Source: JBMNIZ01 sp050951405 (GTDB taxonomy: Bacteria; Bacillota; DULZ01). Taken from it: a DNA stretch of 64,000 nucleotides. Numbering within the stretch: position 1 is the stretch's first letter; every line of letters begins with the position of its first letter. Both the position numbers and the translations under genes were made by a program. This document shows positions 24,150 through 34,000 of this stretch, piece after piece. The stretch is from NCBI GenBank assembly GCA_050951405.1, contig JBMNIZ010000008.1, forward strand, positions 62,001-126,000. The letters are read 5' to 3'. The notes below the pieces were generated by a model, which saw only the letters and a list, made by a program, of their open reading frames with translations, did no database searches and was not told the DNA's origin.

Positions 24150-24189
24150 ACTGCCGTACCGCTGGCATTGGTACGGCAGTTTTATTTTT
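24150..24189 (+). terminator. Riboswitch-controlled terminator
   Basis: ACTGCCGTACC / GGTACGGCAGT (11 bp, 9-nt loop) followed by TTTATTTTT. The loop plus one base (24160-24169, CGCTGGCATT) is the exact complement of AATGCCAGCG (24106-24115) inside the aptamer, so aptamer and terminator region can pair as an alternative fold. Confidence 0.92.
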
Positions 24190-24209
24190 CCTGAGAAAGG
24201 AGGGCAAAA

Positions 24210-24497
24210 ATGCCTAAGGTAAATTTGAGCTTACAGGTCATACCTCTGGTGCCGGAAGAAAAGATTTATCAAGTGGTGGACCAGGTTATTTCCCTGATCG
24301 ATGCTTCCGGGGTTAATTACTTGGTGGGGCCGTTGGAAACAACCATGGAAGGAGAACTGGAAGAGCTGCTGGACTTGGTGAAAAAGGCGCAGGAAATCTG
24401 CACTCAGGCCGGAGCAAGCCGGGTCTTGTCGGTGGTAAAAATCGATTACAAACCGGAAGGCGTGACCATGGATGAAAAAATCTACCCATACCGGTGA
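24210..24497 (+). CDS. Thiamine-binding (MTH1187/YqgV, DUF77) protein
   Basis: 95 residues: VNLSLQVIPLVPEEKIYQVVDQVISLIDASG, then YLVGPLETTMEGELEELLDLVKKAQEICTQAGASRV and VVKIDYKP. This matches the small ferredoxin-fold MTH1187 family, members of which bind thiamine-like ligands and are often encoded with thiamine-precursor transporters. First gene after the TPP riboswitch; start ATG after AAAGGAGGG. The permease ATG lies inside its 3' end (26-bp overlap). Confidence 0.9.
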   Translation: MPKVNLSLQVIPLVPEEKIYQVVDQVISLIDASGVNYLVGPLETTMEGELEELLDLVKKAQEICTQAGASRVLSVVKIDYKPEGVTMDEKIYPYR

Positions 24498-25262
24498 GCT
24501 CCTCTGGCCGCTTTTGCTGGTGGGCGCCCTGTTGGCTGATCTGGCAGGGAGTTGCCCTGTGGAGGCAGCATACCCAGATGGATCTTGCCCGGCCCTTATG
24601 ACATCGTGACTTGCTCTGAAGGGACTCAGCCGGGCTGCTCCTACAACATGCCCGCTACACCATCTTCGAAGCGGGGCTGGGCTTCGGTATCGGTTCCCTG
24701 CTGGGCGATGGTCCTGGCCCTGCTGATGGACCGGATCCACTGCTTGTACCGGGCTTTTTATCCGCTGGTCATCGTCTCCCAGACAATACCCATCATTTTC
24801 CTGGCCCCCCTTTTGATCATCTGGTTTGGCTTCGGCATCCTGCCCAAAATCCTGGTCAGCATTCTGGTCTGCTTTTTTCCGGTCACCATCAGTTTCTTCG
24901 ATGGCCTGGCCAATGTGGATGAAGAACTGGTCAACCTTTTGAAAAGCATGGGAGCATCCCCCCGGCAAATCATGACCATGGTGAAACTCCCGGCGGCCCT
25001 GCCCTCTTTATTCTCCGGCCTCCGCATCTCCGCCACCTACAGCGTCATGGCGGCGGTGATCGGGGAATGGCTGGGAGCCAGCTATGGCCTGGGAGTGTTC
25101 ATGACCAGGGCCAGCCACGCTTTCTCCACGGCCAAGGTCTTTGCCGCTATTCTGGTGGTGAGCCTTTTGAGCCTGGCTATGCTGGGGCTGGTCAACCTGA
25201 CCAGGAAGCTGTTGGTTCCCTGGGCGGCTTGGAAAAACGGCAATGGAGCCGATGGAATGTGA
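24472..25262 (+). pseudogene. ThiX-like ABC transporter permease, N-terminal third interrupted by several indels
   Basis: The start ATG at 24472 gives MKKSTHTGELLWPLLLVGALLA. From about 24700 the reading frame is intact to the stop at 25262: YPLVIVSQTIPIIFLAPLLIIWFGFGILP, then the EAA-like loop NVDEELVNLLKSMGASPRQIMTMVKLPAALPSLFSGLRI, and further helices. In between, the protein must be read through several frames (for example IWQGVALWRQHTQMDL, LLLQHARYTIFEAGLGFGIGSLLG), so at least four indels lie between 24530 and 24710. Belongs to the BPD_transp_1 family for the ThiXYZ pyrimidine-precursor importer. Error versus decay cannot be told from one sequence. Confidence 0.82.
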
Positions 25263-25320
25263 AGATGGTCAAATCATCTTCTTTTCCAAAGCATCTTTAT
25301 TAAAACACGAGGTGATGGAG

Positions 25321-26322
25321 ATGAAAAAAGTTCATGTTGGTCTTTTTTGCCTGCTGGCATTGCTGCTCATTTTCAGTTTCGGCTGCCAAAAAACGGAGAC
25401 ACCGGGAGAGGAGGCAAAACTAACCAAGCTTTCGGTAATCCTGGACTGGGTCCCCAATACCAACCATTCCGGCCTTTATGCGGCGAAAGACCTGGGCTTT
25501 TATGAAGAAGAGGGGCTGGAGGTGGAGATATTGCAACCCACGGTGGGAGGAACATCTTCTCTGATCGCGGCCGGCCAAGGGGACATTGGTGTCAGCTACC
25601 AGGAGGAAGTGGTCATTGCCCGATCCCAGGATCTCCCCGTCCGATCAATTGCCGCGGTAATTCAACATAACACTTCCGCTTTCGCCTCCCATCGGGATAA
25701 GAACATCCTCAGTCCCCGGGATTTTGCCGGCAAAAAATACGGGGGCTGGGGATCACCGGCGGAAACTCAGATGATCGCGGCTCTGATGGAAAAATACGGG
25801 GCTGATCCCGCCACCGTGGAAGAAGTTTATATCGGAGAAGCGGACTTCTTTACCAGTATTGAAAGGGACATCGACTTTGCCTGGATCTACTACGGCTGGA
25901 CAGGCATTGAAGCGGAGCTGAGGGGAATACCCCTGAACATTATCATGGTCAAAGATGAAGATCCGGCCCTGGATTTTTATACTCCGGTGCTGATCGCCAG
26001 GGAAGACACCCTGGAAGAAAAAGCTGATCTGGTAAAAAGATTCCTCCGGGCCACTGCCAAAGGTTATGAGCTGGCCGCGCAAGAACCGGAAAAAGCCGCG
26101 GAGATACTTTTAGACAACGCACCGGAACTGGACGCTAACTTGGTCAAAGCCAGTCAGGAATGGCTGGCCCCCCGCTACCAGGATGATGCCCCATACTGGG
26201 GTTACCAGGATCTGAGGATTTGGGAGGATTATTCCAGTTGGATGTATGAAAGGGGATTGCTGGAAAAGGATATCGATGCGGCCGCGGCCTTTACCAATGA
26301 CTTTTTGCCGGGAGTCCAGTAG
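25321..26322 (+). CDS. thiY: ThiY-like substrate-binding lipoprotein (NMT1/THI5 family)
   Basis: 333 residues. Signal peptide and lipobox: MKKVHVGLFCLLALLLIFSFGC. Then LSVILDWVPNTNHSGLYAAKDLGFYEEEGLEVEI, the NMT1/THI5-like signature, with GGTSSLIAAGQGDIGVSYQEE and GKKYGGWGSPAETQMI. These proteins bind formylaminopyrimidine or HMP-like thiamine precursors, and context (TPP riboswitch, MTH1187 protein, permease and ATPase) supports this. ATG at 25321 follows GAGGTGATGGAG. Ligand identity is by family, not by residues I can verify. Confidence 0.92.
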   Translation: MKKVHVGLFCLLALLLIFSFGCQKTETPGEEAKLTKLSVILDWVPNTNHSGLYAAKDLGFYEEEGLEVEILQPTVGGTSSLIAAGQGDIGVSYQEEVVIARSQDLPVRSIAAVIQHNTSAFASHRDKNILSPRDFAGKKYGGWGSPAETQMIAALMEKYGADPATVEEVYIGEADFFTSIERDIDFAWIYYGWTGIEAELRGIPLNIIMVKDEDPALDFYTPVLIAREDTLEEKADLVKRFLRATAKGYELAAQEPEKAAEILLDNAPELDANLVKASQEWLAPRYQDDAPYWGYQDLRIWEDYSSWMYERGLLEKDIDAAAAFTNDFLPGVQ

Positions 26323-26369
26323 GGCCCATGCTTCATCGGCCCGGAAACGAAAGTTCCGCAAACCCAACC

Positions 26370-26391
26370 GGGCGGACACAGGAGTCCGCCC
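26370..26391. repeat. Intergenic palindromic repeat between thiY and thiZ
   Basis: GGGCGGAC-6 nt-GTCCGCCC perfect 8-bp arms, followed by TTACGCGGA. It is similar in style to the GGGCGGG...CCCGTCCC element at 40333. Elements like this are common dispersed palindromes. The 182-bp gap between thiY and thiZ holds nothing else. Confidence 0.5.
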
Positions 26392-26504
26392 TTACGCGGA
26401 ACACAGAAATGACGCAAACAAATCGTAGGGATAAGGCCCCGTCCATGCCCGCAAGGGGTAATACCCACATCTCCCCGCCTGTTTGCGAAAGATCCGGATA
26501 GAGG

Positions 26505-27269
26505 ATGATGAAGATGTTAAAAGCAATCAAACTGGAGAGAATAAGCAAAAGTTTCCCGGATCGGAATAAGAAAAGCCTGCTCCCGGTTCTGCAGGAAATC
26601 GATCTGGAAGTGAACCAACAGGAGTTCGTCAGCCTGATCGGCCCCAGCGGCTGCGGCAAAAGCACCCTATTTAATATCATCAGCGGTCTTCTCCTCCCCG
26701 ATGAAGGCCAAGTGCTGATCAATGGTGAACCGGCCAACGGCAAAACCGGCCTGGTCAGCTATATGCCTCAAAAAGACCTGCTGCTGCCTTGGCGTACCAC
26801 CTTGGATAATGTGATCATTCCCCTGGAAATCCGGAAGATGGACAAAAACAGGGCCCGGCAAAAAGCCCGGGACCTGTTCCCCCTTTTCGGGCTGGAGGGT
26901 TTCGAATCCTCCTACCCCCACCAGCTCTCCGGCGGAATGCGCCAGAGAGCCGCTTTGCTGCGCACTTATTTAAATAAAAGTGAAATCATGCTCCTGGATG
27001 AACCTTTCGCCAGCCTGGACGCCATTACCAAAAGCAAACTCCATGGCTGGCTCCAGGAGATCTGGACCAGGTTCCGGCCCTCTATTCTTTTCATCACCCA
27101 CGATATCGATGAAGCCATTTTTCTAGCCGATCGGATTTATGTGCTCTCGGAAAGACCGGCCGGCATCAAAGGCCATTTCCAGGTTGAGCTGCCCAGGCCG
27201 CGGACTGCCAAATCCCTGACTGCAGCTGAATTCCTCCGGCTCAAGGAGAAACTGCTGGAACTCCTCTAA
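26505..27269 (+). CDS. thiZ: ThiZ-like ABC transporter ATPase
   Basis: 254 residues. Walker A LIGPSGCGKSTLFNIISG, Q-loop MPQKDLLLPW, ABC signature HQLSGGMRQRAALLRTYL, Walker B IMLLDEPFASLD and H-loop ILFITHDIDEA: all intact. It belongs to the nitrate/sulfonate/taurine/HMP importer group and should energise the ThiXY transporter. Three close ATG codons (26505, 26508, 26514) are possible starts. The C-terminal end overlaps the convergent addA 3' end by 29 bp. Confidence 0.93.
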   Translation: MMKMLKAIKLERISKSFPDRNKKSLLPVLQEIDLEVNQQEFVSLIGPSGCGKSTLFNIISGLLLPDEGQVLINGEPANGKTGLVSYMPQKDLLLPWRTTLDNVIIPLEIRKMDKNRARQKARDLFPLFGLEGFESSYPHQLSGGMRQRAALLRTYLNKSEIMLLDEPFASLDAITKSKLHGWLQEIWTRFRPSILFITHDIDEAIFLADRIYVLSERPAGIKGHFQVELPRPRTAKSLTAAEFLRLKEKLLELL

Positions 27270-30200
27270 AAGGGCCGGCTCCCGGTGATACCTGCACTTC
27301 CCGTCCCAGATGGAAAAAATACAGATATCTTTCTTTTACCGGCAGCTGGTAGATGGTCTCCACCGCCCGAGCATATAAATCCAACTGGAAGCTGTACCTG
27401 GCCACTGCGGCTGCCAGGTCTTTTTCCCCCAGACGGTCAGTTTTGTAGTCAACTAAAACCATTCCATCCTCTTCCTCCAAAAGACAATCGATAATTCCTT
27501 GAATGAGTACCGGATCCCGCCCTCCCATCCGGCCTGACAGCTCCGGATAGACTTCTTCCGCCGGTAAAGCCAGGGTGAAGGCCAGTTCCCTCCGGACAGC
27601 CTCCCCGGGAGCGGCCGCTATGCGCAATCCCAAGGGGCGCCGGAAAAAACCGGCAAGAGGACGGGGATCAAGGGCAGCGGCCTCCTCTTCCGTCAAAAAG
27701 CCTTTCTCCACTAGGGAAGCGATTTGTCTTTCTATCTCAGCTTCTCCCCCAACCCGGCTGAAGTCAAGATGCTGCATGACCAGATGTACCAAGCTGCCCA
27801 ATTGAGCCGGAGAAAAGACCTCTTTTCCCTGCAGGAAAAGAGGCTTTCTTTTTATCTTGGGCCGGAAAAGGGGGACCGCCTCCTCCTCTGCCGGTGGGGT
27901 TATGGGACTGGACGGTATTTCCGTCACCGCCAGTTTAGCCGGCAATTTGGTCAAATCCTTCAGGGGATAAAACCAGTGGAGACGCCGGTCCAGTTCCCGG
28001 CGAAGATCCGGCTGGGGAGAGCCTTCCAAGGGCTGCAGGGACTTGATTCTATCCCAGGGCAGATGATCGGATACAGGCGCCGGCGGTATTTCCGGCAGGG
28101 CCTTCCCTCCGGCGGTGCCCCAGCAACAGATGTCCCATCGACGATCATGCTCGGCACAGCCGGCCAGGGCGGGGCCCAACCAATCCAGATAACACTTGGC
28201 CGAAGCCAGCAGAGGGGCCGGCAGAATCTCATCTCCATCGGCATAAGCGGACCACTCCCGCCGCTGCTCGTCCAGTTTTCTGGTAGAACCCACCAGAATC
28301 AATTTTTCCCGGGCCCTGGTCAAAGCCACGTAGAGAACCCGCATCTCCTCGGCCAGGTCGGCCCTTTGCAGGGAATTCCGCACAGCCCGGTAAGCCATAC
28401 TGGGATATTTCAGCGAAAGCTGGGGATTGATGACCATAGGTCCAAAACCCAATTCCGGGTGGAGCAAAAGGTCCCGGGACAAATCCCGGAAATTAAAGTC
28501 GTTTCCCAGCCCTGCCAGAATGACTACCGGAAATTCCAACCCTTTACTCTTATGTACGCTGATGAGACGCACCACATTCTCATTTTCTCCCAGAACATCT
28601 GCTGTTCCCAGATCCTGATCCCTTTCCTGCAGTTTCTCCACAAAGCGGAGAAAACGGAATAAGCCGCGCCGAGCAAACTGATCAAATTGGGCCGCTCTCT
28701 CATAAAGAGAAGCAAGATTGGCCTGCCTTTGACTGCCCCCGGGCATGGCACCCACATAATCCAGATAACCGGTCTCCCGGTAGATACTCCAAATCAGGCT
28801 GCTTAAAGGCCCCTGCCGGCTTTTTGTTCTCCAGGCGTGCAGCCTGGCCAGGAATTTCTCCAGCTTCTCCTGAAGCTCCCGGTTAAAGCTTTTCTGCCGG
28901 GCAGCCAGAACAGCTGCGTAAAAGTCCCCAGATTTTTTCACGGCCCGGATTTCCGCCAGCTCCCGGGCAGTGAGGCCTACCAGAGGAGAACGAAGAACTG
29001 CTGCCAGGGGAATATCCTGCCGGGGATTGTCGATGACTTGCAGGAGAGACAGCATCACATGGATTTCAATCGCCTGGAAGTATCCGGTTCCCAACTGGGC
29101 AAAAATGGGTATATCAAACTCCCGAAAGACTTCTAAAAAAGTGTTGGCCCGGATCCGGGGAGAGCGGAGTAAGATGGCCATGTCCCGGTAGCTAACCGGT
29201 CGATAGGATTTTATTTCCTTGTCCCAGACGGCAAATTCCGGCTCACCTTCTTTTCCCACCATTTGCCGGATCCGAAAAGCGATAAGCCGGGCCTCTTTTT
29301 CCAGGGCGGTGAGATCTTCATCAGGCTCAACCGGAATAGTATTTTCCTCTCCTTCCTCCTCATTTTCCTCTGAAAGGGCGTTTCTTTCAATCAGGTGTAC
29401 CTCAATGGGGCTTCCGGCCGGGATCCTCAAGCCTTCCGGCGGTTCCGGATAGGCAGCCCGGCAGACCAGCTCTGCTTCCCGGTCATAGGTCAATTCTCCC
29501 ACTTCAGGGTTCATCAGACGGCGGAAAAGAAAGTTTACTCCTTCCAGCACTGTTTCCCGGCTGCGAAAATTGGCAGCCAGAATGATCTTCCGGTCCCGGC
29601 TTTTTTTCTCCGGCCGGAAGCTGTTCAATTTTTTTAAAAAGAGGAGGGGGTTGGCCAAACGAAAACGATAAATGCTCTGTTTCACATCACCCACCATGAA
29701 CAGATTGGGCTTCTGCGTCCCCTGCCTGGAAACTAAATGGAGGATGACTTCCTGCAGATCATTAATATCCTGGTATTCATCCACCAATACCTCCTGGTAC
29801 TGTTCCCGTAATTCCAAAGCTATGGCCGAAGGCAGCAAAGCCCCGGCTTTTTCCTCTTTAACGCTCAACAGCTGCAGGCAATAATGTTCCAGATCGGCAA
29901 AATCCAGCTGGGTCTTACTTTTCTTGCGCTGCTGATAAAGCTGGGAGAATTCCCGGACCAGATGGACCAAGTTTTCCAGAAGGGGAGCCAGGAAACGGAG
30001 GTCTTCCATCAATTCCTCACCGGAGCGCCGAAAATAGGACTGCAATCCTTGCACGATTTTCTTTGCCCGGTCTCTTTCTTTTTTTGCCTTTTTTTGCAGC
30101 TCAGCATCAACTGTATCGGCCTTAACTCGGGGCAGACTCCGGAAGTTTGTGCATTCCAACCCCTTGTTCCGCACTTCTTCCCAGGAACCGCAGGCCAGTT

Positions 30201-31008
30201 GGGCTGATAATTCCTGCAGCCGGGCCAGCTCCTCAGTCAAATTATCCAGGTAAAGGGCAGGCCCCCCCGGCAAGGAAGCATACCGGCAGGCCCGTTTTAA
30301 AGTCCAGCCGGCCTTTGCCAATTCCAAAGAAATCCCTCGGCAAAATTCCGGATACCAGGGGAGCTTTTCCAAGGAGACTCCGTCAGCAAGCCGGAAGCTC
30401 CGGAGGGCTTTTGCCAACCACTCTTCCGGCCAGGGCTGGCTCCTGGTAAACTCGTAAAGAGCCAGGACCTGATCCCTCAGTCCCTGGTCGCCCCTTCCGC
30501 CAAAAGTTTCTGCCAGAAGGAAGAAAGCCGGATCTGCTTCGGCATATTTCCTTTCCAGAAGCTCCTCCAGGACTTCCTCTTTGAGCAAGGCCGTCTCCTC
30601 CTGCCCTGCCACTTTGACGGAAGGATCCAATTCCAATAAATAAAAATATTTGCGGATCAAGTTTAAACAAAAGCTGTGCAGGGTTGAAATAGACGCCTTG
30701 TTCAGAAGGGATTGTTGCTTTTTGAGATGCCGGTCTCCGGGCCTTTTCGTCAGGGCCTCCGCCAGGGCCCGGCCGATCCGCTGCCTCATTTCCGCCGCAG
30801 CCGCTTCCGTAAAAGTTACCACCAGGAAACGATCCAGATCTACAGGGTTTTCGGTCTCCAAGAGGCGGTGAATAACCCTTTCCACTAAAACGGCGGTCTT
30901 GCCGGAACCGGCCGCCGCCGAAACCAGCAGATTGCCGCCGGAAGCAGTGATGGCCTCCCACTGGGCCTGGGTCCAGGGCTCAGGTATATGGCGATCCATG
31001 CTCATCAT
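27241..31008 (-). CDS. addA: AddA, helicase-nuclease subunit A of AddAB
   Basis: 1255 residues. UvrD-type helicase: Walker A VSAAAGSGKTAVLVERV (about residue 30-46), AFCLNLI-type motif Ia, VDEYQDINDLQ Walker B, GDVKQSIYRFR, SVHKSKGLEFPVVILAG, VLYVALTRAREKLILVG. The C-terminal RecB-type nuclease has IDCLLEEEDGMVLVDYKTD with the metal-binding D and K. AddAB resects double-strand ends for recombination. It overlaps addB by 4 bp (ATGA). Its last codons overlap the convergent thiZ gene. Length is normal (about 1230). Confidence 0.97.
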   Translation of the reverse strand: MMSMDRHIPEPWTQAQWEAITASGGNLLVSAAAGSGKTAVLVERVIHRLLETENPVDLDRFLVVTFTEAAAAEMRQRIGRALAEALTKRPGDRHLKKQQSLLNKASISTLHSFCLNLIRKYFYLLELDPSVKVAGQEETALLKEEVLEELLERKYAEADPAFFLLAETFGGRGDQGLRDQVLALYEFTRSQPWPEEWLAKALRSFRLADGVSLEKLPWYPEFCRGISLELAKAGWTLKRACRYASLPGGPALYLDNLTEELARLQELSAQLACGSWEEVRNKGLECTNFRSLPRVKADTVDAELQKKAKKERDRAKKIVQGLQSYFRRSGEELMEDLRFLAPLLENLVHLVREFSQLYQQRKKSKTQLDFADLEHYCLQLLSVKEEKAGALLPSAIALELREQYQEVLVDEYQDINDLQEVILHLVSRQGTQKPNLFMVGDVKQSIYRFRLANPLLFLKKLNSFRPEKKSRDRKIILAANFRSRETVLEGVNFLFRRLMNPEVGELTYDREAELVCRAAYPEPPEGLRIPAGSPIEVHLIERNALSEENEEEGEENTIPVEPDEDLTALEKEARLIAFRIRQMVGKEGEPEFAVWDKEIKSYRPVSYRDMAILLRSPRIRANTFLEVFREFDIPIFAQLGTGYFQAIEIHVMLSLLQVIDNPRQDIPLAAVLRSPLVGLTARELAEIRAVKKSGDFYAAVLAARQKSFNRELQEKLEKFLARLHAWRTKSRQGPLSSLIWSIYRETGYLDYVGAMPGGSQRQANLASLYERAAQFDQFARRGLFRFLRFVEKLQERDQDLGTADVLGENENVVRLISVHKSKGLEFPVVILAGLGNDFNFRDLSRDLLLHPELGFGPMVINPQLSLKYPSMAYRAVRNSLQRADLAEEMRVLYVALTRAREKLILVGSTRKLDEQRREWSAYADGDEILPAPLLASAKCYLDWLGPALAGCAEHDRRWDICCWGTAGGKALPEIPPAPVSDHLPWDRIKSLQPLEGSPQPDLRRELDRRLHWFYPLKDLTKLPAKLAVTEIPSSPITPPAEEEAVPLFRPKIKRKPLFLQGKEVFSPAQLGSLVHLVMQHLDFSRVGGEAEIERQIASLVEKGFLTEEEAAALDPRPLAGFFRRPLGLRIAAAPGEAVRRELAFTLALPAEEVYPELSGRMGGRDPVLIQGIIDCLLEEEDGMVLVDYKTDRLGEKDLAAAVARYSFQLDLYARAVETIYQLPVKERYLYFFHLGREVQVSPGAGPFRGVPAVSP

Positions 31009-34000
31009 GCCTCACCTTCTTTCATTTCCTGTCGGATCCGCTCCATGATCACTTCGTCTTTTTCCTTGGCCAGATCCCGGTAGCGGCAGCCCTCCAACAA
31101 AATATCAAAACAGCAAAAAGGGGTAAAAGAGCAGTGACTACACGGGGTCTCCGTTCCCAAGCGGTAGGGAGCAATATCGGTAACACCGGAAAAAATCTCC
31201 TCGCTGAGCCGGGCCAGGCGCCGCCTCAAAAACTCTTGCAGCAGGGTCCAGTTTTCCCGGGAAAGAGCCTTTGATCTTTTGCTCAAACTGCCGTCCCTGT
31301 TCAAAGAAGCCGGGATCAAATCGGAGCTCTTCGCGCCTCCCATCAGACCTATTACATGGGGGTCATCCAGGACTATACCTCGCATTTTCAATTTCTTTTT
31401 GATCTTGGCGGCAGCCTCCTCCGGAGCGAGAGGACCGTCTTCCCGGAGGAGGGGCTGCTGAACGGGAAAGTAAAAGACACCACCCGGCTCCACCTTGTCC
31501 ACTCCCCACCGCCGCCCGTAGGCCAGGGCCACCGCCAGATAGGTGAGAAGCTGCAGATCCAAGCCGTGATAAAGCTTGGTTAATTCCAAGTCCCGATCGC
31601 TGCTCTTATAATCAATCACTCTGAGGTAAAGGGAACCTTCTTTTCGAGCCAAATCCAAACGATCGATCCGCCCTCTCAATTGCAAACGCCTTCCCCCTTT
31701 GAGAGAGATCTCCCAAGGGGGCAATCCTTTCTCCAGGCCAAAAGCCAATTCAACAGCCACCGGTCGGAACATCCCCCGGCGGGCATGCTCCGTTAAAACT
31801 TTCGTGGCTGTTAACAAGGTCTCTCTCAGCACTCCTGTTAAATAGCGGTAACGGGGAGAATTGAGCAGGATTTCATTCTGCAGGCGCGGGATCATTCTTT
31901 CCACTATTTCCGCCACCAATCCCTCCAGTTCCTCATCTCTGAGCTTACCCCAGTCCAAGCCCCTGGACTGGAGCTCTTCCGTAAATTCTTTGAAAAACTG
32001 ATGATAGAACAAACCCGCAGCCCTGGCGTCAAGTCGAAAAATTCTCCTTTCCTCCAAGCCCAATCCATATTGGGCAAAATAGCGAAAGGGACAGGAGGCA
32101 AAGGTTTCCAAACGGGAGACGCTGGACCTAAGGCTGTTGCCGTAAAGTTTTTCCACCAAATCCTCGCTTAGACGCTCCGTTTCATTTCGATAAAACGGGG
32201 CCCTGAGAAAGAGAGCCAAGCCGGGCACTTGCTCCCGGTGATCCAAGAGCCAGCGATACAGCTCCAGGACCAGGGGGGAAAATTCTCTCCCTTTCCTGGC
32301 CTTCTGCAGCTGGCAGGCTGTGAAAGAAAGGACCCGGCCAGGGTCAGTCAGGTAATGGAGAAGCGGAAAGCTGCTCTTTTCCGGCTCCACCGCCAGAAAT
32401 CGCAAAGACATATTGGGAAACAACAACCGGAGACGCCCGATCAGAGGAGAGGGCAGCAGGCTTTTTCCCTCCTCCCCGGCTAGGGGATAACTGACCCAGA
32501 GATAATGGGCCGCTCTGGTCAAGGCTATATAAGCCAAATATTCTTCGTGGAGGAGGCGCATTTTGCTGGTAGGAGCCAGTTCCAGGCGGGATCCGGCCAG
32601 CTTTTCTCTTTCCCCGTCGGTAAAAATCTCATCTTCCGACAAGCGGGCGGGAAAACTGCCCTCATTCACTCCCAGAAGAAAAGCCCCTTTGATTTCCGGT
32701 TGACGGGAGCGTTCAATGGAGCCCACCAGCACTTGATCCAGAGCTTGGGGAATTAAACCCAGCTGCAGGGTTTCCAAGCCCGATTCCAGCACCCGGGCAT
32801 ACTGACCGATGGTTAAGATTTGGTCTCCTAGCGCCTCCACCAATTGATCCAGCACCTGCATCAGGCCGTTCCAAACTTGCAAATGTTCTTCTCCCTCATC
32901 CAACATTCCCTGTTTCACAGCTTTCCGGCGCCAGCCCTCCAGGCGCCTTGGCACTCCCAGATCCTCTAACAAGCCATAAAGAGCGACGGTCATCTCCCGG
33001 ACGGTCAGCTTTTTTCTTCCCGTAACCTGCCGGTGAAAGCTGATCAGATCCGAGCTGGCCCGAACCCGCGCCCGGTGGATCTTTTCCAAATAGACTGTAT
33101 CCTGGAGCGTGGCTTCCCTGTCTTCCTCCCAAGAATACTGCCGGGGAAAAGTCCAAGGCTCCGCTTCCAGCCAGTGCCGGCCGCCAATGCCGTTTGCCAA
33201 AACATAATTTTCCAGCAAGTCCACCTCTGCCCGGCTGACAGGAACCAGATCGGTTTTTAAATAACGAAAAACAGATTCATAATGCCATGAACCGGATACG
33301 GTCTCTAAAGCGGCCTTCACCAGCTCGATTAAGGGATGGTGATGAACAGGTCGCTTCCGGTCCATAAAATAGGGAATGCCATAATCGGTAAAAACCGCTG
33401 CCAGCAAATCGGCATAATCATCCAGATTGCGGAGAATTACCGCCAAGTCCCGATAGCGGTAACCTTCATCTCGCACCAGGCGCAAAATCTCCCGGGCTAC
33501 CCCTTCCGCCTCCACCCGGCGATTGGCGGCGGCCACCAGCTGCAATCCTTGTATTTCTCCCTGCCAAGGGGAACTGGGATTTTCAAAGTTTTTTTCCAAA
33601 TAACCCAGGGCGGGATTGGCCAGAAAGCGAAATGCCAGGGAACCGGGACGGTCAAGACAAATGGTGTCCTCCACCGGCACCCGGAGCCGGGCGGCCAGAT
33701 CCAAAAATTGCTCATAGGTTTCCCGGGTGGGGTGAAAGAGATCCGTTTCCCGGCACTTTCCCTGCAATTGCCTGCTGTCCAGACACAAGGCCAGATTAAC
33801 CTGTCTGCATTGGCAGAGAAGTGCTCCGATCACTTCCATCTCCCGGGGGGTAAAAGCGGAAAAACCGTCAATCCAAACCCGAGCTCCCTGCAGAAACGAA
33901 CAGACCAGGATTTTGCGGGACAAAAGATGGAGATAATCATCGGGATCCAGATAGCGCCCGGACAGGAAGTCCTCGTAAGCCTGATAAATCAGATGCAGGT

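Noticed and set aside
23779..24207. 142-codon minus-strand ORF
   Set aside because: Covers the TPP riboswitch and its terminator on the opposite strand; no ribosome site and no family.
27724..28662. 312-codon + strand ORF
   Set aside because: Antisense to addA; composition typical of a shadow frame.
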